Source of the DNA: Streptomyces uncialis
GTDB taxonomy: Bacteria > Actinomycetota > Actinomycetes > Streptomycetales > Streptomycetaceae
Direction: 5' to 3'
DNA: 64,000 nt
Assembly (NCBI RefSeq): GCF_001905345.1
Contig: NZ_LFBV01000001.1
Coordinates: 88,043 to 152,042 of the forward strand
Shown here: one piece after another, positions 43,535-51,899 of the stretch
Position numbering within the stretch: position 1 is the first letter of the stretch
Layout of the letters: each line of letters starts with the position of its first letter
Program-made: the position numbers and the translations under genes
The notes under the pieces: model-generated
Database searches by the model: none
What the model was told of the DNA's origin: nothing
Seen by the model: the letters and a program-made list of their open reading frames with translations, nothing else

Positions 43535-44421
43535 GAGGCTGCCTCGGTCGGGTCCAGGAAGAAGTGGGCGTACGGCACGGTCCACACCACGTCGTGGCCG
43601 AGGCGGTGACCGGTGAATCCGTCGTCGCCGTAGGCCGTGCCATGGTCCGAGCAGACGATCGCGAAGCATCGGCGGCGGCTGCTCATCGCCGCGAACAGCC
43701 GCCCGATGTGCCGGTCGACGTACTCCAGCGCGGCGGCGTGGGTCCGGCGGCTGTCGCCCGCCGCGCGGGTCGCGCCGGGCAGATGGAACCAGTTGGGCTG
43801 ATGCAGCGCCGACACGTTCAGGAACAGGAACAGCCGCCGCTCGGGCGGCAGCCCCGCGACGACGCGCTCCGCGCACGCGACCTGCGCCTCGAACGACGAC
43901 GGTGAGGCGACCCCGAACCCCGGCTCCCAGTGGCTCTCCTGGAACATGCCGGGCAGCACGTCCCCCAAGGCGCCCTGCTTGTTGAAGAACCCGACCCCGC
44001 CCACGCACACCGTGCGGTAGCCGTCCCGCGCGAGACCCGACACGAGGTCGGGGGTGTCGTACACATAGGTGCGCCGCTCGGTGGTCTCGCTGCCCGCGAA
44101 CCGGGCCGCGAACAGCCGGGGATGCGGGCCGGGCGTCGCCGGGGTCGGCAGGAATCCCGCGAACATCGCCTGGTGCGAGGCATAGGTGAAGCTGCCCGGC
44201 GCGTGCCGCTTCTCCCAGCCGCCGCCCGGCAGGTGACGGGCGAGATTCGGCAGCCGCCCCGCCTGCGCCAGCTCCACCGCCACGTCGTACCGGAGGGTGT
44301 CGAGGGTGACGAGCAGCAGATCGTCACGGCCGACGACCGCGTTCATGTCGGGGATGCCCGGAGCACCGGTCGTTCCCGGGTCCAGGGCGCTCGCCGCCCC
44401 GCCCGTCTCATGCCGCTGCAC
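43531..44421 (-). CDS. STM4013-family sulfatase/alkaline-phosphatase-fold protein
   Basis: 296-aa hydrolase-fold protein of the alkaline phosphatase superfamily. The N-terminal metal/nucleophile strand reads LLLVTLDTLRYDVA (about residues 32-45), with the Thr after Asp as probable nucleophile; the distal metal site is CSDHGTAYGDDG and a following His in TGHRLGHD. No signal peptide, so it would act in the cytosol, unlike most sulfatases. GTG 44421 lies ~7 nt after GGAGCGGAGG and inside the end of the STM4014 gene; ATG 44346 is possible. Confidence 0.85.
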   Translation of the reverse strand: MQRHETGGAASALDPGTTGAPGIPDMNAVVGRDDLLLVTLDTLRYDVAVELAQAGRLPNLARHLPGGGWEKRHAPGSFTYASHQAMFAGFLPTPATPGPHPRLFAARFAGSETTERRTYVYDTPDLVSGLARDGYRTVCVGGVGFFNKQGALGDVLPGMFQESHWEPGFGVASPSSFEAQVACAERVVAGLPPERRLFLFLNVSALHQPNWFHLPGATRAAGDSRRTHAAALEYVDRHIGRLFAAMSSRRRCFAIVCSDHGTAYGDDGFTGHRLGHDVVWTVPYAHFFLDPTEAAS

Positions 44422-45541
44422 GGTCGGCCTCCGCTCCCGTGGACCAGCCGCGCCGGACCGCGGCGACCTGGGCGGCATAGGTGTCCAGGCCCTCCGCCGG
44501 ACCGCCCGGCAGCCCGGTCAGCCCCGGCAGCAGATCACCGAACGCGTTCACCTCGGCGACCGCGAACCGGCGCCAGCCCACCAGCGGCAGCAGATCGACA
44601 CCCACGCACAGGGTGTCCGGGAAGCACGCCGCGGCCCGCTCGCAGACCTCCAGCGCCCCGGCCCAGTCCCCGCCCGCCCGCGTCACCGCGTCCCGCACCC
44701 GCGCGAGATCGCCGCGGGCACCGCCGAGATGCAGATTCGTCATCGGGGAACGGCTGGTGCGCGCCACCGCGTGGGTGGCCCGTCCGCCGACCACCACGAC
44801 CCGCAGATCCGTCACCCGCCCGTCCAGCGACGCCTTCGGCAGCCAGCGCTCGATGTGCAGCCCGTCCGGCGCGAGCGCGTCCACCAGCGCGGCGATCTCC
44901 CGCTCGGTCGTGTACCGCCGCACCCGCAGCGAGTTGAAGAGCCCGCCGGGGGTCCGCTCGACGGAGGTGGTGGCACGTAGCCGCCCCGCTCCGGCGGACT
45001 CCACCGCGAGGACCCCGGACGCCGACGAACCGTGCGCGAGCTTCACGAACACCCGGGGCGTCCCCTGCTCACGCATCAGCTCCCGTACGTCGTCCCAGCC
45101 CCGGACCGGCACCCCGCCGCCCGAGGTCGGCGACGGCGGTACGGGCACCCCGGCGCGGCTCAGCGCCGCGTGGCACAGGCGCTTGTCGAACAGCGCCGCC
45201 AGGTCCCCGGGGCCGTCCATCAGCAGGCAGTCCGCGCCGCGCGCGGAGTCCGCCACCTCGCGGACGGCCGCCGTGAACCGCGTGTACCAGCGCGCCGTGC
45301 CCTCCACGCGCGCGGGATCGTCGGTGCCCCGCAGCAGCCGCTCGACCTCCGGGTCCTCACCCGGGGAGTCGACACGGACGCTCTCACCGGGACGGAACCC
45401 GGCACCGCCGCGCAGGACGTCCACCCAGGGCAGCACCCGCGCGTCGGGCAGCCCGGCGGCGCGTACCGCGTCCAGGAAGAATCCGGTGCGGCGGTTGGCG
45501 GGGTTCCCGACGACCGCGAAACGAGGAGGTTCGGCGCGCAT
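44408..45541 (-). CDS. STM4014-family ATP-grasp-like protein
   Basis: 377-aa protein with ATP-grasp features: FVKLAHGSSASGVLAV (about residues 166-181, the ATP-clamping Lys and Gly-rich loop), VTDLRVVVVGGRATHAVARTS, and an acidic metal-binding end FAVAEVNAFGDLLPGL (Glu, Asn, Asp; about 337-352). ATP-grasp enzymes ligate carboxylates to amines or thiols, often in peptide modification. The N-terminal ~130 residues form a separate Rossmann-like region (FAVVGNPANRRTGFFL). ATG 45541 follows the STM4015 stop by 2 bases. Confidence 0.85.
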   Translation of the reverse strand: MRAEPPRFAVVGNPANRRTGFFLDAVRAAGLPDARVLPWVDVLRGGAGFRPGESVRVDSPGEDPEVERLLRGTDDPARVEGTARWYTRFTAAVREVADSARGADCLLMDGPGDLAALFDKRLCHAALSRAGVPVPPSPTSGGGVPVRGWDDVRELMREQGTPRVFVKLAHGSSASGVLAVESAGAGRLRATTSVERTPGGLFNSLRVRRYTTEREIAALVDALAPDGLHIERWLPKASLDGRVTDLRVVVVGGRATHAVARTSRSPMTNLHLGGARGDLARVRDAVTRAGGDWAGALEVCERAAACFPDTLCVGVDLLPLVGWRRFAVAEVNAFGDLLPGLTGLPGGPAEGLDTYAAQVAAVRRGWSTGAEADRAAA

Positions 45542-45543
45542 GG

Positions 45544-46500
45544 CTACTCCGACACCGCCACGTACCGCCAGACCTCGTCGTCTTCGTCGTCCTCCTCGAC
45601 GTCGTCACCGTCCAGGTCCAGCTCCACCCCGGCCGGTTCCAGCGCCTTGCGCAGCCGGTCGCGCATCTCCTCGCTGAGGTAGTTGTGGTTGAGGTCCAGC
45701 ACCTTCAGATGGGTGAGCGGCTGCCCCGACAGCAGGGCGGCCGCCCCCTCGTTGCCGAGGGTGCCCATGGACATGTCCAGCACCTTCAGCCGGGCGACGA
45801 CCGGAGCCATCGCCGTGGCCGCCGCGATCTCGTCCTGGATCTGGCTGTTGCGCAGGGACAGCGCCCACAGCGCGGGCAGCCGCGTGCCCGCGAGGATCGG
45901 CGCCAGATGGGAGAGCTCCGCGTCGCCCCCGTACTCCGCGGTGCCGAGCCACAGATCGAGGCACTCCAGCGAGGGGAAGTCGCTCTCGGCGACCCCGCGC
46001 ACCACCTCACGCGGCAGCCCGCCGGACTCGATGACCAGTTTGCGCAGCGACTCGTGCCGGACGGGCGCGAAGTCCAGGCTGGTGCCGCCGCGCACGATGA
46101 ACTCGGTGAGCCTCGGGAACGCTTCGAGCAGCGGTGCCACGGACCCCTGGATGATCCAGGAGATCTCGCACTCCTCGGACGATATGTCCCCCAGGAACAG
46201 CGAGCGCAGCTCCGGCATCTCCTCCCGCACCGAGCACAGGGTCTCGATCACATCCTGCGGGCCGTTCTCGTACGGATCGCTCCAACTGCCCACGACCAGC
46301 GCCCTGACCCGGCCGATGTCGACGGCGCCGCGGAACCGCGCGAACGCCTCCGGCCAGGACTCCTCGCTGTCGTACGAGTCGACGACGATCCGCCAGGCGA
46401 CGGACACGGGGTCGGGCAGCGCCGCCGGGATCTCCGCGCCGTGTCGCGGGAAGTCGAACGGGGGAAGGCCGAAGTGCTGTTCGTGGTGGTTCGTGATCAT
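45544..46500 (-). CDS. STM4015-family leucine-rich-repeat-like protein
   Basis: 318-aa protein, first gene of the STM4011-4015 operon. It contains leucine-rich-repeat-like units in the second half (LRKLVIES, LECLDLWLG, LPALWALSLRNSQI, LKVLDMSMG, LKVLDLNHNYLSEEM), spaced ~25-45 residues, and ends in a strongly acidic tail (DLDGDDVEEDDEDDE). It has no catalytic motif, so it may bind a peptide or protein substrate for its enzyme neighbours. ATG 46500 follows AGGAGCAGCGGA, a good ribosome binding site; an upstream start would lie beyond it. Confidence 0.85.
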   Translation of the reverse strand: MITNHHEQHFGLPPFDFPRHGAEIPAALPDPVSVAWRIVVDSYDSEESWPEAFARFRGAVDIGRVRALVVGSWSDPYENGPQDVIETLCSVREEMPELRSLFLGDISSEECEISWIIQGSVAPLLEAFPRLTEFIVRGGTSLDFAPVRHESLRKLVIESGGLPREVVRGVAESDFPSLECLDLWLGTAEYGGDAELSHLAPILAGTRLPALWALSLRNSQIQDEIAAATAMAPVVARLKVLDMSMGTLGNEGAAALLSGQPLTHLKVLDLNHNYLSEEMRDRLRKALEPAGVELDLDGDDVEEDDEDDEVWRYVAVSE

Positions 46501-46700
46501 TCCGCTGCTCCTGGATACGGGGCCGGTCACCGGAGCCCGGCACAGAGCGGGTCCGATGTGCCTGAAGTTGTACCAAGCCCCACTGACAACCGGGTCGGCC
46601 GGGGGTGAACGGAAGCATCGCCGGGACCGGTTGTCAGACCCTGCCCCTACTGTCGAAAGCGTGGTCGTCGCACCAGGTGACGACCCGGAAGGGGAGAGCC

Positions 46701-47027
46701 ATGTACCGGCAGGGGGATGTCCTCATCGTGCCCGTCGCGAAGGGCGCGGTGCCGTCGCACGCCGCCACGGCACCGGAGGAGCCGCGTGACGCCCGGGGCC
46801 GGCTGATCCTGGCGCTCGGCGAGGTCACCGGCCACGCCCACGCGGTCGTCGGCCCCGGCAGGCTGGTCCGCGAGGAGGGCCTGTTCGGTCCCTTCCTGCT
46901 GCATCTGCCGGACGGCGGCCGGGTGGTGCACGAGGAGCACTCCGCGATCCCGCTGCCCAAGGGCTGGTACCGGGTGATCAGGCAGCGGGAGTACGTACCG
47001 GGTTCGGTACGCGTCGTCGCGGACTGA
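46701..47027 (+). CDS. small conserved protein paired with DUF6745
   Basis: 108-aa soluble protein, predominantly beta: MYRQGDVLIVPV, LALGEVTGHAHAVVG, VVHEEHSAIPLPKGWYRV, RQREYVPG. Two His motifs (GHAHAV and HEEH) could bind metal. I recognise this as the small partner regularly encoded beside DUF6745 proteins, but know no function. GGAAGGGGAGAGCC precedes ATG 46701. Divergent from the STM operon by ~200 bases. Confidence 0.78.
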   Translation: MYRQGDVLIVPVAKGAVPSHAATAPEEPRDARGRLILALGEVTGHAHAVVGPGRLVREEGLFGPFLLHLPDGGRVVHEEHSAIPLPKGWYRVIRQREYVPGSVRVVAD

Positions 47028-47335
47028 CCGCCGGGCCGGGGCGTGGGGGAGCGGCGGCTTCCCGCACCGGCAGGTTCCGGCAGACGGCCGGACTCCCGCC
47101 GACGGGCGCACACCCGGGCACGGCCGGTACGCGAACCACGGCCGCCGGTACGCGGAGCGTGAGCGGCACCCAGGCACAACCCGGCACGCGGGCGCGGCCG
47201 GTACACCACGCACAGCCGCCGGTACACGAAGCACGGCCGCCGGTACGCGGAGAGCGACCGGTGCACGGCAACGGCCGTACACACGGCACATGGACACAGC
47301 GGGGCCAGGGGGCACCGGGAGATGGGGAGCGGGAC
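47028..47335. other. spacer with CGGTACGCG-type short repeats
   Basis: 308 bases with recurring GCCGGTACGCG / GCCGGTACACG strings (near 47123, 47145, 47198, 47218, 47238) and Arg/Pro-biased frames. No gene is accepted; the DUF6745 start at 47336 has its own ribosome binding site. Confidence 0.5.
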
Positions 47336-48541
47336 ATGACGGTGGACATGGGGGAGCGGGGCACGGCGGCGCGGCCGGTCGGCACCGGGGACGGTCCGGC
47401 CGGGGACGATGTGCTGGCGAGGGTCGCCCACTGGCGGTCCGTGGGGGTGTCGACGGAGCCCGCCGACCGGCCCGCCGCGGAGTCCGGGGTACGGCTCGCC
47501 TACCGGCGGGCGGGCCTCGCGGAGCCGGAGCGGATCGTGTGGGCGGGCTCGCCCCGGGAGGCCGTACGGCTGCTGTCGGCCGGCGCGGACGCGCTGGGCG
47601 GGGAGCCGGGCGCCTGTGTCCGGGACGCCGTCAGGAACGCGCCCTGGGCGGCGGAGCGCCTTCGGCTGCACGACCGGCTCGGACCGGTCGGCTGGTCCGG
47701 TCACTGGGGGACGACCGGCGCGGGGCTCTGGGAATCGGCGCAGGCTCTCACCCAGCGGCTGCGGGAAGGACTCGTGGAGGACGCGGTGGCGGCGGCCGCA
47801 CCCGCCGCCGCGCCGACCGGTGCAGGCACGGACCCGGGCACGGACACGGCCACAGGTGGCCAGGGCACCGGCGGCGACCCGGCGGAGGAGGCCCGGCGGC
47901 GCGGGCGCGAGGAGAGCGAGGTCCGCCTTCTCCTGCTGGACGCCGTCCTGGGCCAGCAGGACGCCGCCTGGCTCTGCGCCTTCGACCACCCCGACGACGG
48001 TCCCCTGGACGGGATCGCGGCGGTCGCCCGCTCTGCGGGCTGGTGGTGGCCGTACGAGAACGTCGCCGTCGTCTGTGAACGTCCCAGCGCCCTGCACCGG
48101 GACGAGGCGGGCCGCCTCGACCGCGCGGACGGACCCGCGCTCGCTTACCCCGACGGCTTCGCCCTGTACTCCTGGCGCGGTATGCCGGTCCCCGGCGAGT
48201 TCCTGGAGGAACTGGCCGGGCTCACCCCCGACCGCATCCGGCTGGAGGAGAACGCCGAACTCCGGCGGGTGATGCTGGAGCACTACGGGTACGACCGGTA
48301 TCTCGCGGAGTCGGGCGCCGTCCCCCTGCACCGGGACGAGACGGGCGTCCTCTGGTCGATACCGATGCCCGGCGACGAGAACGTGGTCATGGTCGAGGTC
48401 GTCAACTCCACCCCGGAGCCGGACGGCACCAGCCGCACCTACTGGCTGCGGGTCCCCCCGGCCACGGCCACGGCCCGCGAGGGCGTCGCCTGGACCTTCG
48501 GCCTCAGCGCCGAGACCTACACCCCGCTGCGCCAGACCTGA
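47336..48541 (+). CDS. DUF6745-like protein
   Basis: 401-aa cytosolic protein. The C-terminal half carries the conserved DUF6745 stretch: LRRVMLEHYGYDRYL, AVPLHRDETGVLWSIP, VMVEVVNSTPEPDG and VAWTFGLSAETYTP. The N-terminal half has Trp-rich segments and an Ala/Thr/Gly-rich loop (residues ~155-180) that looks disordered. ATG 47336 lies 6 nt behind GGGGAGCGGG. Together with the 108-aa protein upstream it forms a recurring pair of unknown function, sometimes near repeat proteins such as STM4015. Confidence 0.78.
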   Translation: MTVDMGERGTAARPVGTGDGPAGDDVLARVAHWRSVGVSTEPADRPAAESGVRLAYRRAGLAEPERIVWAGSPREAVRLLSAGADALGGEPGACVRDAVRNAPWAAERLRLHDRLGPVGWSGHWGTTGAGLWESAQALTQRLREGLVEDAVAAAAPAAAPTGAGTDPGTDTATGGQGTGGDPAEEARRRGREESEVRLLLLDAVLGQQDAAWLCAFDHPDDGPLDGIAAVARSAGWWWPYENVAVVCERPSALHRDEAGRLDRADGPALAYPDGFALYSWRGMPVPGEFLEELAGLTPDRIRLEENAELRRVMLEHYGYDRYLAESGAVPLHRDETGVLWSIPMPGDENVVMVEVVNSTPEPDGTSRTYWLRVPPATATAREGVAWTFGLSAETYTPLRQT

Positions 48542-48621
48542 CCGACCGGCCCGGGTCCCGCCCTGCCGGACGGGCTCACCGCCCCGGCCAGGTGGGCTCA
48601 CCGCCCCGGCCCGGAGCCCCG

Positions 48622-49284
48622 TCAGGGCCGGGGCGGGGTACCGGCCGGTGGGCGGGCGGAGGGCTGCGCCACGGCCGCGGCGAACGCCTCCGGGGAGAAG
48701 CCGAGTTCACGGGCCAGCGCGGTGTCGACCCACGCCTGGAGCCGGGCCCGGGAGACGCTACCCGTGTAGACCGTGGCCTGGACGGCCAGCCCGTCCAGCA
48801 GCGCGGTCAGCCTCAGGGCCGTCGCGGCGGGGTCCGGGCAGCTGAACTCCCCGGCGTCCACACCCTCCGCGATCACCTCGGCGATCGCGGACTTCCACCG
48901 CTGGTCGAGATCCCGGGTCACCGACCGCAGCGCGGGCTCCCGCAGGGAGACGGCCCACCCCTCGATCCACAGCCGCCACCCCTTCGCCTGACCGGTGGGG
49001 GCGTACCAGCGGACGGCCGCGCGCAACCGGCGCAGCGCGGTCGTGCGGCGGCCCAGTACCGCCCGCAGCCGGGCCAGATCGGCCTCCGCCGCGTGGGCGA
49101 ACGCCGCGGCGACCAGCTTCTCCTTGGAGGCGAAGTGGTACAGCACCAGCGCGTTGCTCACCCCGAGCGCCGCGGCGACATCGGCGATCCGCACGGAGGC
49201 CGCGCCGCGTACCTCGATCTGCTGGATCGCGGCACGCAACAACTCCTCGCGCCGCTCACTGACGTTCAATCGCACCCTGGCCAT
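48622..49284 (-). CDS. TetR-family transcriptional regulator
   Basis: 220-aa repressor-type protein. The HTH lies at residues ~10-55 (RREELLRAAIQQIEVRG, VRIADVAAALGVSNALVLYHF, then SKEKLVAAAF), followed by a helical ligand domain with Trp-rich KGWRLWIEGWAVSL. Its target is not obvious; it may control itself or the amino-acid dehydrogenase whose gene ends 113 bases upstream on the same strand. ATG 49284 is the natural start. Confidence 0.88.
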   Translation of the reverse strand: MARVRLNVSERREELLRAAIQQIEVRGAASVRIADVAAALGVSNALVLYHFASKEKLVAAAFAHAAEADLARLRAVLGRRTTALRRLRAAVRWYAPTGQAKGWRLWIEGWAVSLREPALRSVTRDLDQRWKSAIAEVIAEGVDAGEFSCPDPAATALRLTALLDGLAVQATVYTGSVSRARLQAWVDTALARELGFSPEAFAAAVAQPSARPPAGTPPRP

Positions 49285-49397
49285 CCCGTCACCCTAAGGG
49301 CTGCCCCGTGCTGCCCGGTCGGCGCACGACGACAGCCGGGACACTCCGCCGCGCCGCCGGAAGGCCCGGACCCACCCGGTACGCCCCCGGCGGGGCG

Positions 49398-50606
49398 TCA
49401 GCGGTAGGTGCCGAAGCGTTCCGTGATCTCCGGGACGAGATCCGCGACCAGCGCGTGGGCGGCGGCACGGGGCGCGGTGCCGTCCGCCTCCGCACGGGCC
49501 AGCACCCGGGCGATCAGATCCCGCATGGAGCCGCGGATGTGCGCGAACGCCTCGTCGGGGTCCGCCCCGATGTCGCCGAAGAGCGTCCACCACCACCAGG
49601 CGTTCGTCGCGGAGTTGACGACGACATCGGGCATCACGGCGATCCCGCGCGTCGTCAGCAGGGACTCCGCCGCCGGGAGGACCGGCATGTTGGCGGCCTC
49701 CACGATCCACCGTGCCGTCACCCGGTGCTGATTGGTGCAGTCGATGACGTACGAGAGCGCGGCGGGGACGAGGACATCGGTGTCCACGGCGAGCCACGCG
49801 TCGCCCGGCATCTCCCGGTCGCCCTCGCGCAGCACCGCGCGGTCGACGGTCCCGAAGCTGTCGCGGGACCCGAGCAGCGCCTCAACGTCGAGACCGGCCG
49901 GATTGACGATGGTGCCCCGCACATCCGCCACCGCGACGACCGTGAGGCCCGCCTGGGACAGGAACCGGGCCGTCGCCCCGCCCATGGTCCCGAGCCCCTG
50001 GAGGGCGACCCGGGTGCCCTCGTACGGCATCCGCGCGTCGTCCAGCGCGGACAGGACCGCCTCGGCCACCCCGCAGCCCCCGGCCAGCTCGTCCAGGCCG
50101 ATGCCGTCCACCTCGCAGGCGAACGCGTCGGTGAGCCGCGCGCGGGCCGCCTCCTCGTCGTCCAGCAGCGGGTACACGGCCTGCACCGTCGAGGTGAGCC
50201 CCGCCTCGGCCGCGGCCCGCTCGACGGTGTCCTGGGTCAGGCCCAGGTCCTCGCCGGTCGCCCAGCAGCTCTCAAGGTAGGGGCGCATCGCGCGCAGGTA
50301 CCGCACGAGCACGCCGTACGCGTCCGGATGCCGGGGGTCGCAGTCGATCCCGCCCTTGGCGCCGCCCAGCGGGACGTACCGCGCCTTGGGGTCGTAGTGC
50401 AGGGCCTCCTTCATCGTCATCCCGCGCGCCAGCCCGGCGACCTCCTCCAGCGTGCAGCCCTCCCGCATCCGCACCCCGCCGCTCGCCACGCCGCGCACCA
50501 GCCGGTCCACGACGAGGTGGCCGCGGCTGCCGGTGACATGGTCGGTCCAGGTCAGGGATATCAGGGGCGCGGTCGGGAGCTTGTCCGGGGCGAGGGCGTT
50601 GAGCAT
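49398..50606 (-). CDS. Glu/Leu/Phe/Val dehydrogenase family protein
   Basis: 402-aa NAD(P)-dependent amino-acid dehydrogenase. The catalytic Lys region is YVPLGGAKGGIDCDP (about residues 72-86), with the substrate-side Lys in MTMKEALHYD. Rossmann domain: VALQGLGTMGGATARFL (about 190-206). VVNSATNAWWWWT near residue 330 replaces the usual NxGG loop with Trp-rich sequence, unusual for the family and possibly affecting substrate size. It reversibly deaminates an amino acid, providing branched keto acids or NH3. Monocistronic. Confidence 0.88.
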   Translation of the reverse strand: MLNALAPDKLPTAPLISLTWTDHVTGSRGHLVVDRLVRGVASGGVRMREGCTLEEVAGLARGMTMKEALHYDPKARYVPLGGAKGGIDCDPRHPDAYGVLVRYLRAMRPYLESCWATGEDLGLTQDTVERAAAEAGLTSTVQAVYPLLDDEEAARARLTDAFACEVDGIGLDELAGGCGVAEAVLSALDDARMPYEGTRVALQGLGTMGGATARFLSQAGLTVVAVADVRGTIVNPAGLDVEALLGSRDSFGTVDRAVLREGDREMPGDAWLAVDTDVLVPAALSYVIDCTNQHRVTARWIVEAANMPVLPAAESLLTTRGIAVMPDVVVNSATNAWWWWTLFGDIGADPDEAFAHIRGSMRDLIARVLARAEADGTAPRAAAHALVADLVPEITERFGTYR

Positions 50607-51069
50607 GCGTACTCCTGGGGCGACGGCGATCAGAGGCCCGAAGGAGGGATGGGGCGAGCCGACCGGCCTGCAACTGAATCGCCGGTCAGTATCGGGACCG
50701 CGTCAGGGATGTGTCAACGCGGCTGCTCGCGGCTCCCGTCACGCCTTGTGACCGCCTCCGGGGCGGCCGTCGCGGCGTCTGCGCACGGCCGACGCCGTGT
50801 GCCGCCGGACGGCGCTGGCATCGTACGGCGCGGCGCCGCCCCGGCGGGACCGGGCAGGCCGGACGGCCGCCGTACCGCCTGCCCGGACCGCCCGGTCGCG
50901 GTGCCCGGGACCCGCCCGCCCCGGCACACCGGCCCCCGCCGCCCCCAGGGCCCCACCGGACCCCGGTGCCGGTCGGCCCCGGGCCCGCGGCGGACGCGGC
51001 CGGCCGAAGCCGCGGACCCCGGCCCGGCGCGACGCCCGGACCGGGCCGGGGTCCGCCCGGAAGGCTCCC
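50607..51069. other. 463-bp spacer, no gene seen
   Basis: Upstream of the dehydrogenase and downstream of the AhpD-like gene. The first ~110 bases are moderately AT-rich (CAACTGAATCGCCGGTCAGT) and should hold the dehydrogenase promoter. The rest is a GC-rich tract with Arg/Pro/Gly-only frames. No terminator of note. Confidence 0.5.
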
Positions 51070-51696
51070 TCAGCCCCGTCCGCCCGCGCTCCCCGGGCCA
51101 CCGGCCTCCGGGGTACCGGCCGCCTGGGCCGCCGCGGGCCGCCCGACCGCCGCGGGGACCTCGCACGAGTCCTTGAACCCCTGGCTGGTCAGCCCCAGTG
51201 CCGCGTTCATGCGCGAGCGCAGGTTCTCCACCGCGACCATGGCGGTGAGCTCGACGAAGGCGGCCTCGCCCAGCCGGGTCACCAGCCGTTCCACCAGCCC
51301 GTCCTCGACGGTCGGCGGGGTCGCGGTCATCGCCTCGGCGTACTCCAGGACGTCCCGCTCCAGCGGTGTGTACAGACCGCTGTCGCGCCAGGACGGCACG
51401 TCACGCAGCTTCTGCGGCGCGATGCCCTTGCGGGTGCTCTCCCAGTAGCCGAAGTCCACGCACCACGAGCAGCCGATCGCCACCGCCGACCCCATCTCGG
51501 CGAGTGCCTTCAGCCCCGGGTCGAGCTTGTCCCACTTGGCGACGGACTGCTCGAAGCGCAGATCGGAACGGAGTACCCGTGGATGGTGACCGAGCACCTT
51601 CGCGGGGTCCAGAACCTTCCCGTACGTCCGTTTCGAGTACCACTCGACGGCGCGGTTGAGGAGGGTACGGGGCGGATTCATCGAGATGCGGGCCAT
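51070..51696 (-). CDS. carboxymuconolactone decarboxylase/AhpD-like protein
   Basis: 208-aa AhpD-fold protein. The redox CxxC motif is in AIGCSWCVDFG (about residues 79-89) with surrounding helices (LKALAEMGSAV, VEDGLVERLVTRLGEAAFVELTAMVAVENLR across two lines). Such proteins act as peroxidase partners or decarboxylases. ATG 51696 follows GGAAGGTGAT at ideal spacing; a longer start adds unsupported residues. The C-terminal ~30 residues are Ala/Gly-rich. Probably an antioxidant protein. Confidence 0.85.
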   Translation of the reverse strand: MARISMNPPRTLLNRAVEWYSKRTYGKVLDPAKVLGHHPRVLRSDLRFEQSVAKWDKLDPGLKALAEMGSAVAIGCSWCVDFGYWESTRKGIAPQKLRDVPSWRDSGLYTPLERDVLEYAEAMTATPPTVEDGLVERLVTRLGEAAFVELTAMVAVENLRSRMNAALGLTSQGFKDSCEVPAAVGRPAAAQAAGTPEAGGPGSAGGRG

Positions 51697-51899
51697 GCGG
51701 ATCACCTTCCGGGCGTACGCGGTGCGGTCTGTGTCATCAGTACGACGGACGGGGTTCGACGGATGTGACATGCCGGACCGGGCGGCCCCAGAGCCGGGCC
51801 GCGAGGGGCCTCAGGGGCCCCTGCTACCGGCCTGGACCAGCGATGTCACCGGTGCCGCTCATAATGGGAGTGCCGAACCGTCCGCACCTGGAGGCACCC

